A stretch of 64,000 nt of DNA from Methanoculleus methanifontis (lineage in GTDB: Archaea > Halobacteriota > Methanomicrobia > Methanomicrobiales > Methanoculleaceae): contig NZ_VCYI01000009.1 in assembly GCF_030464365.1 (NCBI RefSeq), forward strand, positions 60,854 through 124,853, read 5' to 3'. How positions within the stretch are numbered: position 1 is the stretch's first letter; every line of letters starts with the position of its first letter. The notes under the pieces were generated by a model. It had not been told where the DNA came from. It saw nothing but the letters and a program-made list of their open reading frames with translations, and made no database searches. This document shows, piece after piece, positions 8,381 to 15,674 of this stretch. The position numbers and the translations under genes are program-made.

Positions 8381-8982
8381 GCGTTTTCACCCTCCGCTGT
8401 CGTATCCAGGGTATACATCGACCCCTTCTCCGCGATCAGGGTTGTGTGGTGTCGGCGCTCCCAGAGGATCGTGATACCGTACGTCGCCCACCCAATGAGG
8501 CTCACGGCCAGCATGAACCCGATGATCTGGCCGAACATCTCGTTCCGAATAAAAAGCACCATGATGGCGGCGGAGAGAATGAGGGCCACCGGCCCGCCCA
8601 GGTTCCGGATGACGCGCTGCCACCGGCTCATGTTGGCCCTGATGAACTCGCCGGCGGCAACCCGCGCGTACTGCTTCCGGTGACCGAGCAGGAAGCCGAG
8701 GGCCCCTCCAGCCCCGATGGCAAGGCCCGTCCACACATCCGGATACCCCAACTCATCCCCGATCAGGAGATAAGCCGCTGCTGTCGCCGCCGATGCGGCC
8801 AGCGCCATGGTGAAGAGTTGGTTGTGATAGCGGCGCCACCACCCGGGTTCGACCCGGAGGGGGCCATCCTGCCCCCCCGCCGCCGCGGCCGTCGCCGGCC
8901 GCACCTTGAGATCCGTCCGCATCGACGCCTGCAGGGGGCACCGGCCCAGGTATGCCCGGATCGTCTCCAGAAGCGGCATCAT
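8377..8982 (-). CDS. GWCP-box membrane protein 1, subfamily B
   Basis: First structural gene after the regulator. The 201-aa product begins MMPLLETIRAYLGRCPLQAS (GRCP instead of GWCP), then MRTDLKVRPAT, a GWWRRYHNQLFTMAL entry to the first helix pair, the basic loop RKQYARVAAGEFIRANMSRW, a second helix pair and the tail GSMYTLDTTAEGENA. It is nearly colinear with the next gene, consistent with tandem duplication. The tandem ATGATG at 8977-8982 overlaps the regulator stop codon, so regulator and membrane genes are coupled; either ATG could be used. The loss of the Trp in the box is the only change in an otherwise invariant tetrad. Confidence 0.75.
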   Translation of the reverse strand: MMPLLETIRAYLGRCPLQASMRTDLKVRPATAAAAGGQDGPLRVEPGWWRRYHNQLFTMALAASAATAAAYLLIGDELGYPDVWTGLAIGAGGALGFLLGHRKQYARVAAGEFIRANMSRWQRVIRNLGGPVALILSAAIMVLFIRNEMFGQIIGFMLAVSLIGWATYGITILWERRHHTTLIAEKGSMYTLDTTAEGENA

Positions 8983-9425
8983 ACCATCTCCCGGAGTTTC
9001 GCAAAGAGTTCGTCGGCCAGACGGGTCGGGTCGTCGGTCTTTGTAAGCGCAATCCCCAGTTCGTCCGCGTAGCCCCAGAGGAGCTCGATGCACCGGGCGT
9101 ACCGGGGGCATGTGCCGCAGTCGCCCTCGTGCTCGTACCAGACCTGCACCCCGTGATCCGCCGAGACGAAGACGATGGCCGCCGCATTGAAGGGGACGGA
9201 GCGCCCGAAGAGGACGCCAATCTCAGCATTCAGGCGCTCGACCTCGATCTGGTTTGCCTGCGCCATCTCGAGAAGCGTCTCCTCGACCTTGCGGTCCATG
9301 GCAAGCAGCGCCTTCGAGACCGCCTGGCGGGATATGCGGAAGCGGTCCGCGATCTGGATGTTTACAAGACCGCCGCGGCGGAGTTTCCAGAACGCAAACT
9401 GCCTGTCGTTCAGGGGGAGAGGCAT
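8979..9425 (-). CDS. Tfx-like helix-turn-helix transcriptional regulator
   Basis: A 148-aa protein. Residues about 5-60 form a sigma-70-region-4/Tfx-like HTH (LNDRQFAFWKLRRGGLVNIQ, then IADRFRISRQAVSKALLAMD). The C-terminal half has a strand-rich segment and a cysteine cluster CGTCPRYARC, which might bind metal or an iron-sulphur centre. It is the first gene of the operon with the five GWCP-box membrane proteins and most likely controls it: an inverted repeat lies between its TATA box and start codon. Redox or metal sensing through the cysteines is inference only. Confidence 0.8.
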   Translation of the reverse strand: MPLPLNDRQFAFWKLRRGGLVNIQIADRFRISRQAVSKALLAMDRKVEETLLEMAQANQIEVERLNAEIGVLFGRSVPFNAAAIVFVSADHGVQVWYEHEGDCGTCPRYARCIELLWGYADELGIALTKTDDPTRLADELFAKLREMV

Positions 9426-9427
9426 GC

Positions 9428-9447
9428 GTCAACAGTTGCAGGTTGAC
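9428..9447 (-). promoter_or_regulatory. inverted repeat, candidate operator of the GWCP operon
   Basis: GTCAAC-8 bp-GTTGAC, perfect six-base arms, lies directly upstream of the regulator ATG and downstream of the TATA-like element. A protein bound here would block RNA polymerase, so autorepression by the HTH protein is the simplest reading. Confidence 0.5.
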
Positions 9448-9457
9448 AATATATGCA
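9448..9457 (-). promoter_or_regulatory. archaeal TATA box of the GWCP operon
   Basis: On the minus strand the element reads TGCATATATT. It lies about 26 bases from the ATG at 9425, so transcription would start at or beside the start codon and the mRNA would be leaderless, in line with the absence of a Shine-Dalgarno there. Confidence 0.5.
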
Positions 9458-9617
9458 TTTCGATCTCTCCCGCCGATCCGGCTCGTGTGCGGTTCCCCGT
9501 AGCCGGCTCTCCCCCGTCGAGATCTTCCTTTTCGGTAAGGACGGTGATAGTCCGTCAGCTCGGTACTCCGCCGGGTTCCTGCTGAGGCCGGACGCGCCAC
9601 GCCAACAAGCGGATCAG

Positions 9618-9628
9618 AATATTAATCC
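9618..9628 (+). promoter_or_regulatory. TATA-like element before the DUF169 gene
   Basis: AATATTAATCC lies about 25-30 bases before the ATG at 9651, the spacing of an archaeal TATA box to the transcription start. This gives a nearly leaderless transcript. Confidence 0.4.
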
Positions 9629-9650
9629 CCGCTGCCCCGGACAAACCCAT

Positions 9651-10424
9651 ATGGACACAGCACTGCGCGACGCCTACACGCGGCTCCACGAGAACTACTT
9701 CCCGGGGACGGACCTCCCGATCGCCTTCGAGGTCGGGGGTCCAACCGACGGGGTGGAGAAGGCCTCCGCCCCGAAAGGCTGGAGGTGCTTCGTCTGCGAC
9801 CTTACGAAGGTACGGAACGGCAAAAGCCTCGCCTTCTCCGAAGAGTCAATAGGATGCCGCGGGGGGAGGTTCTACCTCGGCTACGACGCCGAGAGGTTCC
9901 CCGACTTCCGCTACTTCCTCTCCTACGGAAAGCCCGGTGAGATGGAGGGGGAGCGCTACAAGCAGACACCGGAGATCGTCGACAAACTCGACCGGGGAAC
10001 CGCCCGGATTCCGACGAAGGGAAAGAGCATCGTCTTCAAGCGCTGGGACAACCTGACGGAGAGAGACAACCCGGACGCCGTCGTCTTCTTCGCCCGCCCG
10101 GAAGTGCTCTCCGGCCTCTTCACGCTTGCAAACTTCGACCGGGCCGACCCGAACGGCGTCATCTCTCCCTTCGGCGCCGGGTGCAGCTCGGTCTTTTACT
10201 TCCCATGGCTCGAGCAGCAGAACGAGAACCCACGAGCGGTGCTCGGGATGTTCGACCCCTCGGCACGGCCCTGCGTCCCGCCGGACGTCCTGACGATGGC
10301 CTTTCCCATGAAGAAGTTTACGAAGGTCGTCGGCTTCATGGAGGAGAGTTTCCTCACAACGGGCTCCTGGGAGAAGGTGATGAAGAAGATTGATAGGAGT
10401 AACCAGCGACTGGTGGGCGCATAA
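9651..10424 (+). CDS. DUF169 family protein
   Basis: A 257-aa cytosolic protein. The segments LPIAFEVGGP, KGWRCFVCDLTKVRNGKSLA, IGCRGGRFYLGY and the later NPDAVVFFARPEVLSGLFTL with FGAGCSSVFYFPWL match the DUF169 family, common in anaerobes and methanogens. Conserved cysteines occur in WRCFVC, IGCRGG and GAGCSS. Its biochemical role is unknown. The ATG is preceded by AATATTAATC about 28 bases upstream, which fits a leaderless promoter. It is transcribed away from the GWCP operon. Immediately after its stop lie two copies of a hairpin-rich repeat. Confidence 0.8.
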   Translation: MDTALRDAYTRLHENYFPGTDLPIAFEVGGPTDGVEKASAPKGWRCFVCDLTKVRNGKSLAFSEESIGCRGGRFYLGYDAERFPDFRYFLSYGKPGEMEGERYKQTPEIVDKLDRGTARIPTKGKSIVFKRWDNLTERDNPDAVVFFARPEVLSGLFTLANFDRADPNGVISPFGAGCSSVFYFPWLEQQNENPRAVLGMFDPSARPCVPPDVLTMAFPMKKFTKVVGFMEESFLTTGSWEKVMKKIDRSNQRLVGA

Positions 10425-10479
10425 GCGCCCAGCAGGAGCTGGAGAAAATGCGGAGCATTTTCGACCCGCGACTGGTGTT
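10425..10479. repeat. hairpin-rich direct repeat, copy 1
   Basis: A 55-bp unit beginning GCGCCCAGCAGGAGCTGG, with an inner hairpin (AAAATGC, loop GGA, GCATTTT) and ending CGACTGGTGTT. It starts right after the stop codon of the DUF169 gene. Copy 2 is 33 bp further on and nearly identical. The unit may act as a terminator-like RNA structure or be a dispersed genomic repeat. Confidence 0.8.
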
Positions 10480-10512
10480 CGGAGAATGGGAACTCTTTCG
10501 ACCAGCGAACAG

Positions 10513-10568
10513 GCGCCCCAGCAGGAGCTGGAGAAAATGCGAAGCATTTTCGACCCGCGACTGGTGTT
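10513..10568. repeat. hairpin-rich direct repeat, copy 2
   Basis: It matches copy 1 except for one extra C near the start and GAA in place of GGA in the hairpin loop (AAAATGC-GAA-GCATTTT); stem bases are unchanged. It lies between convergent genes (DUF169 and the C69 peptidase). Confidence 0.8.
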
Positions 10569-10586
10569 AGGGCCAAAAAAAGATGA

Positions 10587-12404
10587 TCAGATGAGTTCCC
10601 GGATGTCCGCAAACGTCGCGTTCAACGGAGCCCGGACAGTGTTGCCGGTATAGTTCAGCCCGTCGGCAGCGTGGAGTTCCTCAAGCGGGTAGACCCGCAG
10701 CCCGTACTGGTACCCGGTCTCGTTCAGCCACCACGCCGGATACCCGGGCTCCTCGACCGCCTCCGTCGCCGGGTCGGTGATGAGGCCATTCGAGTACGTG
10801 ACGATCAGCGTGCCCGTGAGGGCGTGCCACTCATCGATGATCTCATCGCCCCGCGTGACCGTGAAGTCCGTGAGGAGACGTGCCGCCTCTTCATTGTCGC
10901 CGGCGGCGATGAGTTCGGCCGCCTCTCTGTCGGTCTCCTGCACGAGGGCTATCGACTCGGCCTCGATCTCGCCCTGCTTTGCGATGATTTCGTCGATCAT
11001 CGCGTCGTAGCGGAGCATGGCCCAGTTCGTCACAAGGTCGAACGTCCAGTAGGCGCTGTCAGGGTCGTACTGCAGCCGGTCGCCGGTCGTGTATGCGGTG
11101 GATACGTTCGTTGAGCCCGCGTAGAACGGCGCATAGACCGTCTCGTACGCGACCGCCGGGCCGAACCAGAGCACGCCTCCCACCGGGTCGGGGAGGGAGG
11201 AGCGTGCCTGGGCGACGTAACTGTAACTGCAGAAGACCGCCGAGACCGGCCGCGGATTCGCCCCGGCACGGACCTCCATGTACGACGCGTTCTGGAAATC
11301 CGTGTGGCCGTCGTCGGGCCCCAGGTAGCGGTACGGGTTCCCGAACGGCCCAGCGGCCTCGCCGGTTGTGAGGTCGAACCCGGTTCCCTCGTAATGGTCC
11401 CGGAAGAGCGAGAACGCCCCGGTCAGGTTGACCTTCTCGTCGGGCGTGATGGTGAACGGGTACGCCTTCGTGTACGAATTCTCGACGTACGGGCTCAGGT
11501 TGAGCGACGGGGCGAGCCGGTCCTGGATGCGCCAGACCCGCATCAGCGAGTAGTAGGGATGCGCATACTCGCCGTAGCTGACAGCCTCGAGCCAGTCGAG
11601 GGTGCCGTCCGCAGGGGACCAGACCCCCGCATCTTCGAGTTTGCTGAAGAGATCGGTCGAGTAAATCTGGTCGGGGTTTCCGGGAACGACCTCGCGGATC
11701 CTGAACTCGTTTGCCGCGACGAAGACCTCTCCGTCGGGGATCTTCTGTGCGACCCAGAGGCCCCCGCCGTCCTCCTCATCGAGGCTCGAGCAGATCTCGA
11801 TGACCCACGCCTCCTCCGGGTCGGCAAAGATGAGCGTCTCGCCGGTTCCGTAGTAGCCGTAGGTGTCGATCAGGCCGCCGACCAGTTCAACCGCCTCACG
11901 TGCTTTCGTGCACCGCTCGAGCGCCACGTTCGAGAGCTCCGAGGAGTAAAAGATCCGCTTTCCTTCGGCCGCACCGAGCTCGACCTTCGCGTATTCGGTG
12001 CATTCGGCGGAGAGGAGCTGGTGCTCGTTCATCATACCGTACGAGCCGGTGTAGTAGGCGTAGGTGTGCGGCACCTGGTCGATATACCCAAGAACCCGGC
12101 CTGAGTCGCTGCTATCTTCGCCTCCTGCCGCATCCGAACCGCTGTCGGGATCGAAGAAGACCGGCCTCTTTTCTCCTGCCGCATGATCGGCCGCGGGAAC
12201 GAAAGTCAGGCTTATGTCGTCGATGTTTCTCCAGTCCTTTCCGACGCCATCGTTCGTGTGCCCGACATACATCGACCCGTCTTCGGATGCGCCGGGTGTT
12301 ATCGCAAAGACGGTGCATGCCGCTGCATTCGATACCAGCAGGAGCACGGCAAACAGACAGAGGAAATTTTGAAAAAAATGAGTCGTACCGATACGCTTTC
12401 GCAT
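10587..12404 (-). CDS. secreted C69-family dipeptidase (PepD-like)
   Basis: An approximately 605-aa protein with a basic N-terminus and hydrophobic signal segment (FLCLFAVLLLVSNAAA) followed immediately by CTVFAITPGASEDGSMYVGH. In family C69 the N-terminal nucleophile cysteine is exposed by processing, which fits the Cys right after the signal. Further family segments are HTYAYYTGSYGMMNEHQLL, ALERCTKAREAVE and AWVIEICSS. It likely hydrolyses short peptides outside the membrane. No ribosome site precedes either the ATG at 12404 or the TTG five codons earlier; I chose the ATG. It stands alone, convergent with the DUF169 gene. Confidence 0.85.
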   Translation of the reverse strand: MRKRIGTTHFFQNFLCLFAVLLLVSNAAACTVFAITPGASEDGSMYVGHTNDGVGKDWRNIDDISLTFVPAADHAAGEKRPVFFDPDSGSDAAGGEDSSDSGRVLGYIDQVPHTYAYYTGSYGMMNEHQLLSAECTEYAKVELGAAEGKRIFYSSELSNVALERCTKAREAVELVGGLIDTYGYYGTGETLIFADPEEAWVIEICSSLDEEDGGGLWVAQKIPDGEVFVAANEFRIREVVPGNPDQIYSTDLFSKLEDAGVWSPADGTLDWLEAVSYGEYAHPYYSLMRVWRIQDRLAPSLNLSPYVENSYTKAYPFTITPDEKVNLTGAFSLFRDHYEGTGFDLTTGEAAGPFGNPYRYLGPDDGHTDFQNASYMEVRAGANPRPVSAVFCSYSYVAQARSSLPDPVGGVLWFGPAVAYETVYAPFYAGSTNVSTAYTTGDRLQYDPDSAYWTFDLVTNWAMLRYDAMIDEIIAKQGEIEAESIALVQETDREAAELIAAGDNEEAARLLTDFTVTRGDEIIDEWHALTGTLIVTYSNGLITDPATEAVEEPGYPAWWLNETGYQYGLRVYPLEELHAADGLNYTGNTVRAPLNATFADIRELI

Positions 12405-12850
12405 GAAGGAAAAAGGCAATCAGGGTAGAAAAGCATAGCGAATTTATCGTCGTATCCGGCGCCTCTTTCGGGGAAAAAGTGCTCCCTCAGCTTAATGGAA
12501 TTCACGCACAGCCCATCCGCCGCCTGCTCCCGGTCGGGCTATTCCGACCGGCAGTTTGCGAGGAGGAGATAACAAATTAAGGGCGTTAAGCGCTCAAAAT
12601 GAGCCAGATGCTTCCTTCGTGCGTCTTTGCGGGCACTCAATGCCAAACGTTAATTGTAAACGTATCCCAAAACTGTTCTACGGGAAGAATCCAGTTCCAT
12701 TCAAGCATTCTACTCAGAACATCGCCGGAGTAGCCTCCCATAAAGGCCGGCACCGGGAGATAGAGAGGGAAAACCGCTCCGGACCGCCGATGCAAGCTCC
12801 CCGCAGCACCGGTTCGCTCGACGACACGTCTTCCGAAGGAGGAACGAATT
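12405..12850. other. intergenic region with a strong hairpin
   Basis: Divergent spacer between the peptidase and the first PAS kinase. It holds a perfect 8-bp stem (CCGGTCGG, loop GCTATT, CCGACCGG) at 12530-12551. No gene is convincing; the plus-strand reading frame crossing it to 13620 is out of frame with the kinase. Confidence 0.55.
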
Positions 12851-15349
12851 TTGATACGCGATCACAAAACACTCGAGAAGATGGCCGAAACGACCCAGTA
12901 CCTGGAGAATCTGATCAGATACGCCAATGCCCCCATCATCGTCTGGGATGCGAGTCTCAGGATCACGAGGTTCAACAACGCCTTCGAACGGTTGACGGGA
13001 CGGGCCGCGAGCGAGGTTCTCGGCCGGTCGCCGGAGATCCTCTTCCCCGAGAACCGGCGGGAAGAACTGATGGATCTCATTTGGAAGACAACCGCCGGGG
13101 AGCGTTGGGAAGTCGTCGAGATCCCCATACTCACAGCGGACGGCAGGATCAGGACGGTCCTCTGGAATTCCGCCGCCGTGTACGAAAACGACCGGGAAAC
13201 GGTCTCCTCGGTCATCGCCCAGGGCCACGACATCACCGGGCGCAAACAGGCAGAAGAGGCGCTGCAGAGAGCGCACGACGAACTGGAGACGCGGGTCCTG
13301 GAACGCACCCAGAAGCTCCGGGAGTCGAACGAAGCCCTGCAGGCAGAGATTGCCGAACGCACCCGGGCAGAGGAGGCGGTGAAGGCCGAGCGGCAACGTC
13401 TTTACGACGTGCTGGAGACGCTGCCGGCGTACGTGATACTGCTCTCGCCGGACTATCACGTGCCTTTCGCGAACCGCTTCTTCCGGGAGCGGTTCGGCGA
13501 GTCCGGCGGCCGGCGCTGCTTCGATTACCTCTTCTCGCGCTCGGAGCCCTGCGAGAACTGCGAGTCCTACAACGTCATGAAGACGGGAGCGCCCCACCAC
13601 TGGGAATGGACCGGCCCTGACGACCACGATTACGATATCTTCGACTTCCCCTTCACCGAGGCGGACGGCTCCCCCCACATTCTGGAGGTGGGTATCAATA
13701 TCACCAAGCGCAAGCGTGCCGAGGAGGCGCTGCAGAAGTTGAACGAGACGCTTGAGGAGCGCGTGATCGAACGCACGGACCAGCTCGCGAAGGCCAATGC
13801 CCTTCTCAACGCCATCTGCGAGAACACGCCGGCGCCCATCTACGCTGTAGACCTCCAGAACCGGTTCGTTATGTGCAACCCCGCCGTGCTCCGGATGATC
13901 GGCAGGCCGGCCAGCGAAGTGCTCGGCAGATCGGTGATCGACCTCCTGGGCGAGGAGGTCGGCGGACCTGTCGTTGCCAACGAGCGGCGCGTTATGGAGA
14001 CCGGAACCACCGAGACCTTCGAGGAAGCGGCCGGCGACAGAACATTCTATTTCACAAAAACATCCCTGCGGGACACGCAGGGAGATGTCACCGGAGCCAT
14101 CGCCGTCGGAACGGAGATTACGGAGATTAAGCGGGCGGAAGCGCAGAAGCAGAAACTCCTGGAACAGCTGCAGCAGTTCGCCGAAGAGATGGAGGTCCAG
14201 AACGAGGAACTGCAATGCACCACCGAGCAGTTGCAGGAGAAGAGCAACGAACTGGTGCATCTCAACCGGGTCCTGCAGGAGAGCGAGGAGCACTTCCGTT
14301 CTCTCATCGAGAACGCATCCGATATCATCATCCTCCTCGATATGCAGGGGCGCATCACCTACGCGAGCCCTTCGGTGAAGCAGATCGGGGGCTATGAGCC
14401 CGACAACCTCATCGGCACGGACGTGCTCGACCTCATACACCCCGGCGACGCCCCAAAGGCCCTTGAAGCCGTGAGAACCGGAGTACCCCGCCAATCAGCG
14501 AGACTCACGTTCGAGGTCAGGGTCAGGGATGCTGCCGGCCGGTGGATCATCCTTGACGTTACGGGTGCGAACCTGCTCCGGGAGGGGAGCGCCCGGGGGT
14601 TCATCGTGAACGCACGCGACATCACCGATCGGAAACAGGCCGAGGAGGAGCGAAGTCGGCTGATCGCCAGTCTGGAGGAGGCGCACCGGGAGGCAAACCT
14701 GTACCTCGACATCATGACGCACGACATCCGGAACGCAAACAACGTCTCCGGCATATACGCCGACCTCATGCTCGACCTGCTCGAGGGGCCCGAGAGAACC
14801 TACGCCCAGAAACTCCGCGACAGCATCTCGCGGAGCACCGAGATCCTCATGAACGTCTCGACGATCAGGCGTATTCATACCAGTTCGACCGGATTTTCTC
14901 CGGTCGACCTCAGCGCGACCGTCAGTGAAGAGGCCAGAAACTTCCGCTACGCATCGATTCGCCGCGAAATTCCACCGCTCGAGGTCCAGGCGGACAACCT
15001 CCTCTCCACGGTCTTCATGAACCTCATCGGCAACAGCGTCAAGTTCGGCGGACCGGGCGTGGAGATCGTCGTCCGGGCGGAGGAGCGGGACGGCGAGGTG
15101 CTGGTGGCGATCGAGGACAACGGGCCCGGCGTGCCCGACGACGTGAAGAAGAAGCTCTTCCACCGGTTCGAGCGAGGGAAAGCCCGGGGGAGGGGTGACG
15201 GGCTCGGACTCTTCATCTGCAGAACCGTCATCGAGCGCTACGGTGGGCGAATCTGGATCGAGGATCGCGTGCCCGGCCGGCCGGAGGACGGGGCGGCATT
15301 CAGGTTCACGCTCAAACCGGCGAACCGGGATCCCGATCCCGATTCGTGA
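12851..15349 (+). CDS. soluble multi-PAS sensor histidine kinase A
   Basis: An 832-aa cytoplasmic kinase with no membrane segment. It has four PAS domains (roughly residues 20-140, 180-300, 315-430, 485-605) linked by coiled coils, then an archaeal-type H-box around His624 (LYLDIMTHDIRNANN) and a HATPase domain (N-box NLIGNSVKFGG, G-boxes EDNGPGVPDD and GDGLGLFI). The second PAS holds a cysteine set (RRCFDYLFSRSEPCENC). The TTG start is chosen because GGAGG lies eight bases upstream; an ATG ten codons later is possible. No response regulator is adjacent, so its output partner is encoded elsewhere. Confidence 0.9.
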   Translation: MIRDHKTLEKMAETTQYLENLIRYANAPIIVWDASLRITRFNNAFERLTGRAASEVLGRSPEILFPENRREELMDLIWKTTAGERWEVVEIPILTADGRIRTVLWNSAAVYENDRETVSSVIAQGHDITGRKQAEEALQRAHDELETRVLERTQKLRESNEALQAEIAERTRAEEAVKAERQRLYDVLETLPAYVILLSPDYHVPFANRFFRERFGESGGRRCFDYLFSRSEPCENCESYNVMKTGAPHHWEWTGPDDHDYDIFDFPFTEADGSPHILEVGINITKRKRAEEALQKLNETLEERVIERTDQLAKANALLNAICENTPAPIYAVDLQNRFVMCNPAVLRMIGRPASEVLGRSVIDLLGEEVGGPVVANERRVMETGTTETFEEAAGDRTFYFTKTSLRDTQGDVTGAIAVGTEITEIKRAEAQKQKLLEQLQQFAEEMEVQNEELQCTTEQLQEKSNELVHLNRVLQESEEHFRSLIENASDIIILLDMQGRITYASPSVKQIGGYEPDNLIGTDVLDLIHPGDAPKALEAVRTGVPRQSARLTFEVRVRDAAGRWIILDVTGANLLREGSARGFIVNARDITDRKQAEEERSRLIASLEEAHREANLYLDIMTHDIRNANNVSGIYADLMLDLLEGPERTYAQKLRDSISRSTEILMNVSTIRRIHTSSTGFSPVDLSATVSEEARNFRYASIRREIPPLEVQADNLLSTVFMNLIGNSVKFGGPGVEIVVRAEERDGEVLVAIEDNGPGVPDDVKKKLFHRFERGKARGRGDGLGLFICRTVIERYGGRIWIEDRVPGRPEDGAAFRFTLKPANRDPDPDS

Positions 15350-15674
15350 GCAGAATGGTGCGCTGCCCTATGGAGACACCTTAATTATCCGCGACTTCGA
15401 CACCCTCTGCATGAAAACGCCGCGGTCGACGTTTTTTCCCTCTCGCTGCTTACAGGGGCGATCATAGCAGGATCAGCCGCAGGAGGCCTTGCTGCTCCGC
15501 TGTACGCTGGCGTACCTCGCCGTCGCCACCCTTGCCGTCTTAAACCGCGACGAGGTTCACGCCGATAACCTTGAAGAGGAGAGTCTCGAGGTCGCTGTCG
15601 CCGGAGCGTGACCCCCACCCCGCGTATCAAGGAGAGAGGAGGATTTCATCTTCCCGCCTCTTTTCTCCGACGCG
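15350..15674. other. short intergenic stretch with a gene remnant
   Basis: Between the convergent kinase and antiporter genes. The only coding-like content is the frameshifted plus-strand remnant at 15406-15611; the rest shows nothing recognisable. Confidence 0.5.
15406..15611 (+). pseudogene. frameshifted remnant of a small membrane protein
   Basis: One frame reads HENAAVDVFSLSLLTGAIIA followed by GSAAGGLAAPL, which looks like a membrane helix. A second frame then takes over with LRCTLAYLAVATLAVLNRDE and ends in a TGA at 15609-15611. The two halves read as one small membrane protein interrupted by a frameshift near 15480-15500. I do not recognise the family. The alternative is chance, as no ribosome site precedes it. 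Confidence 0.3.

Noticed and set aside
12710..14494. 594-codon minus-strand frame over kinase A
   Set aside because: Antisense shadow of a clear PAS kinase, with no motif or ribosome site.
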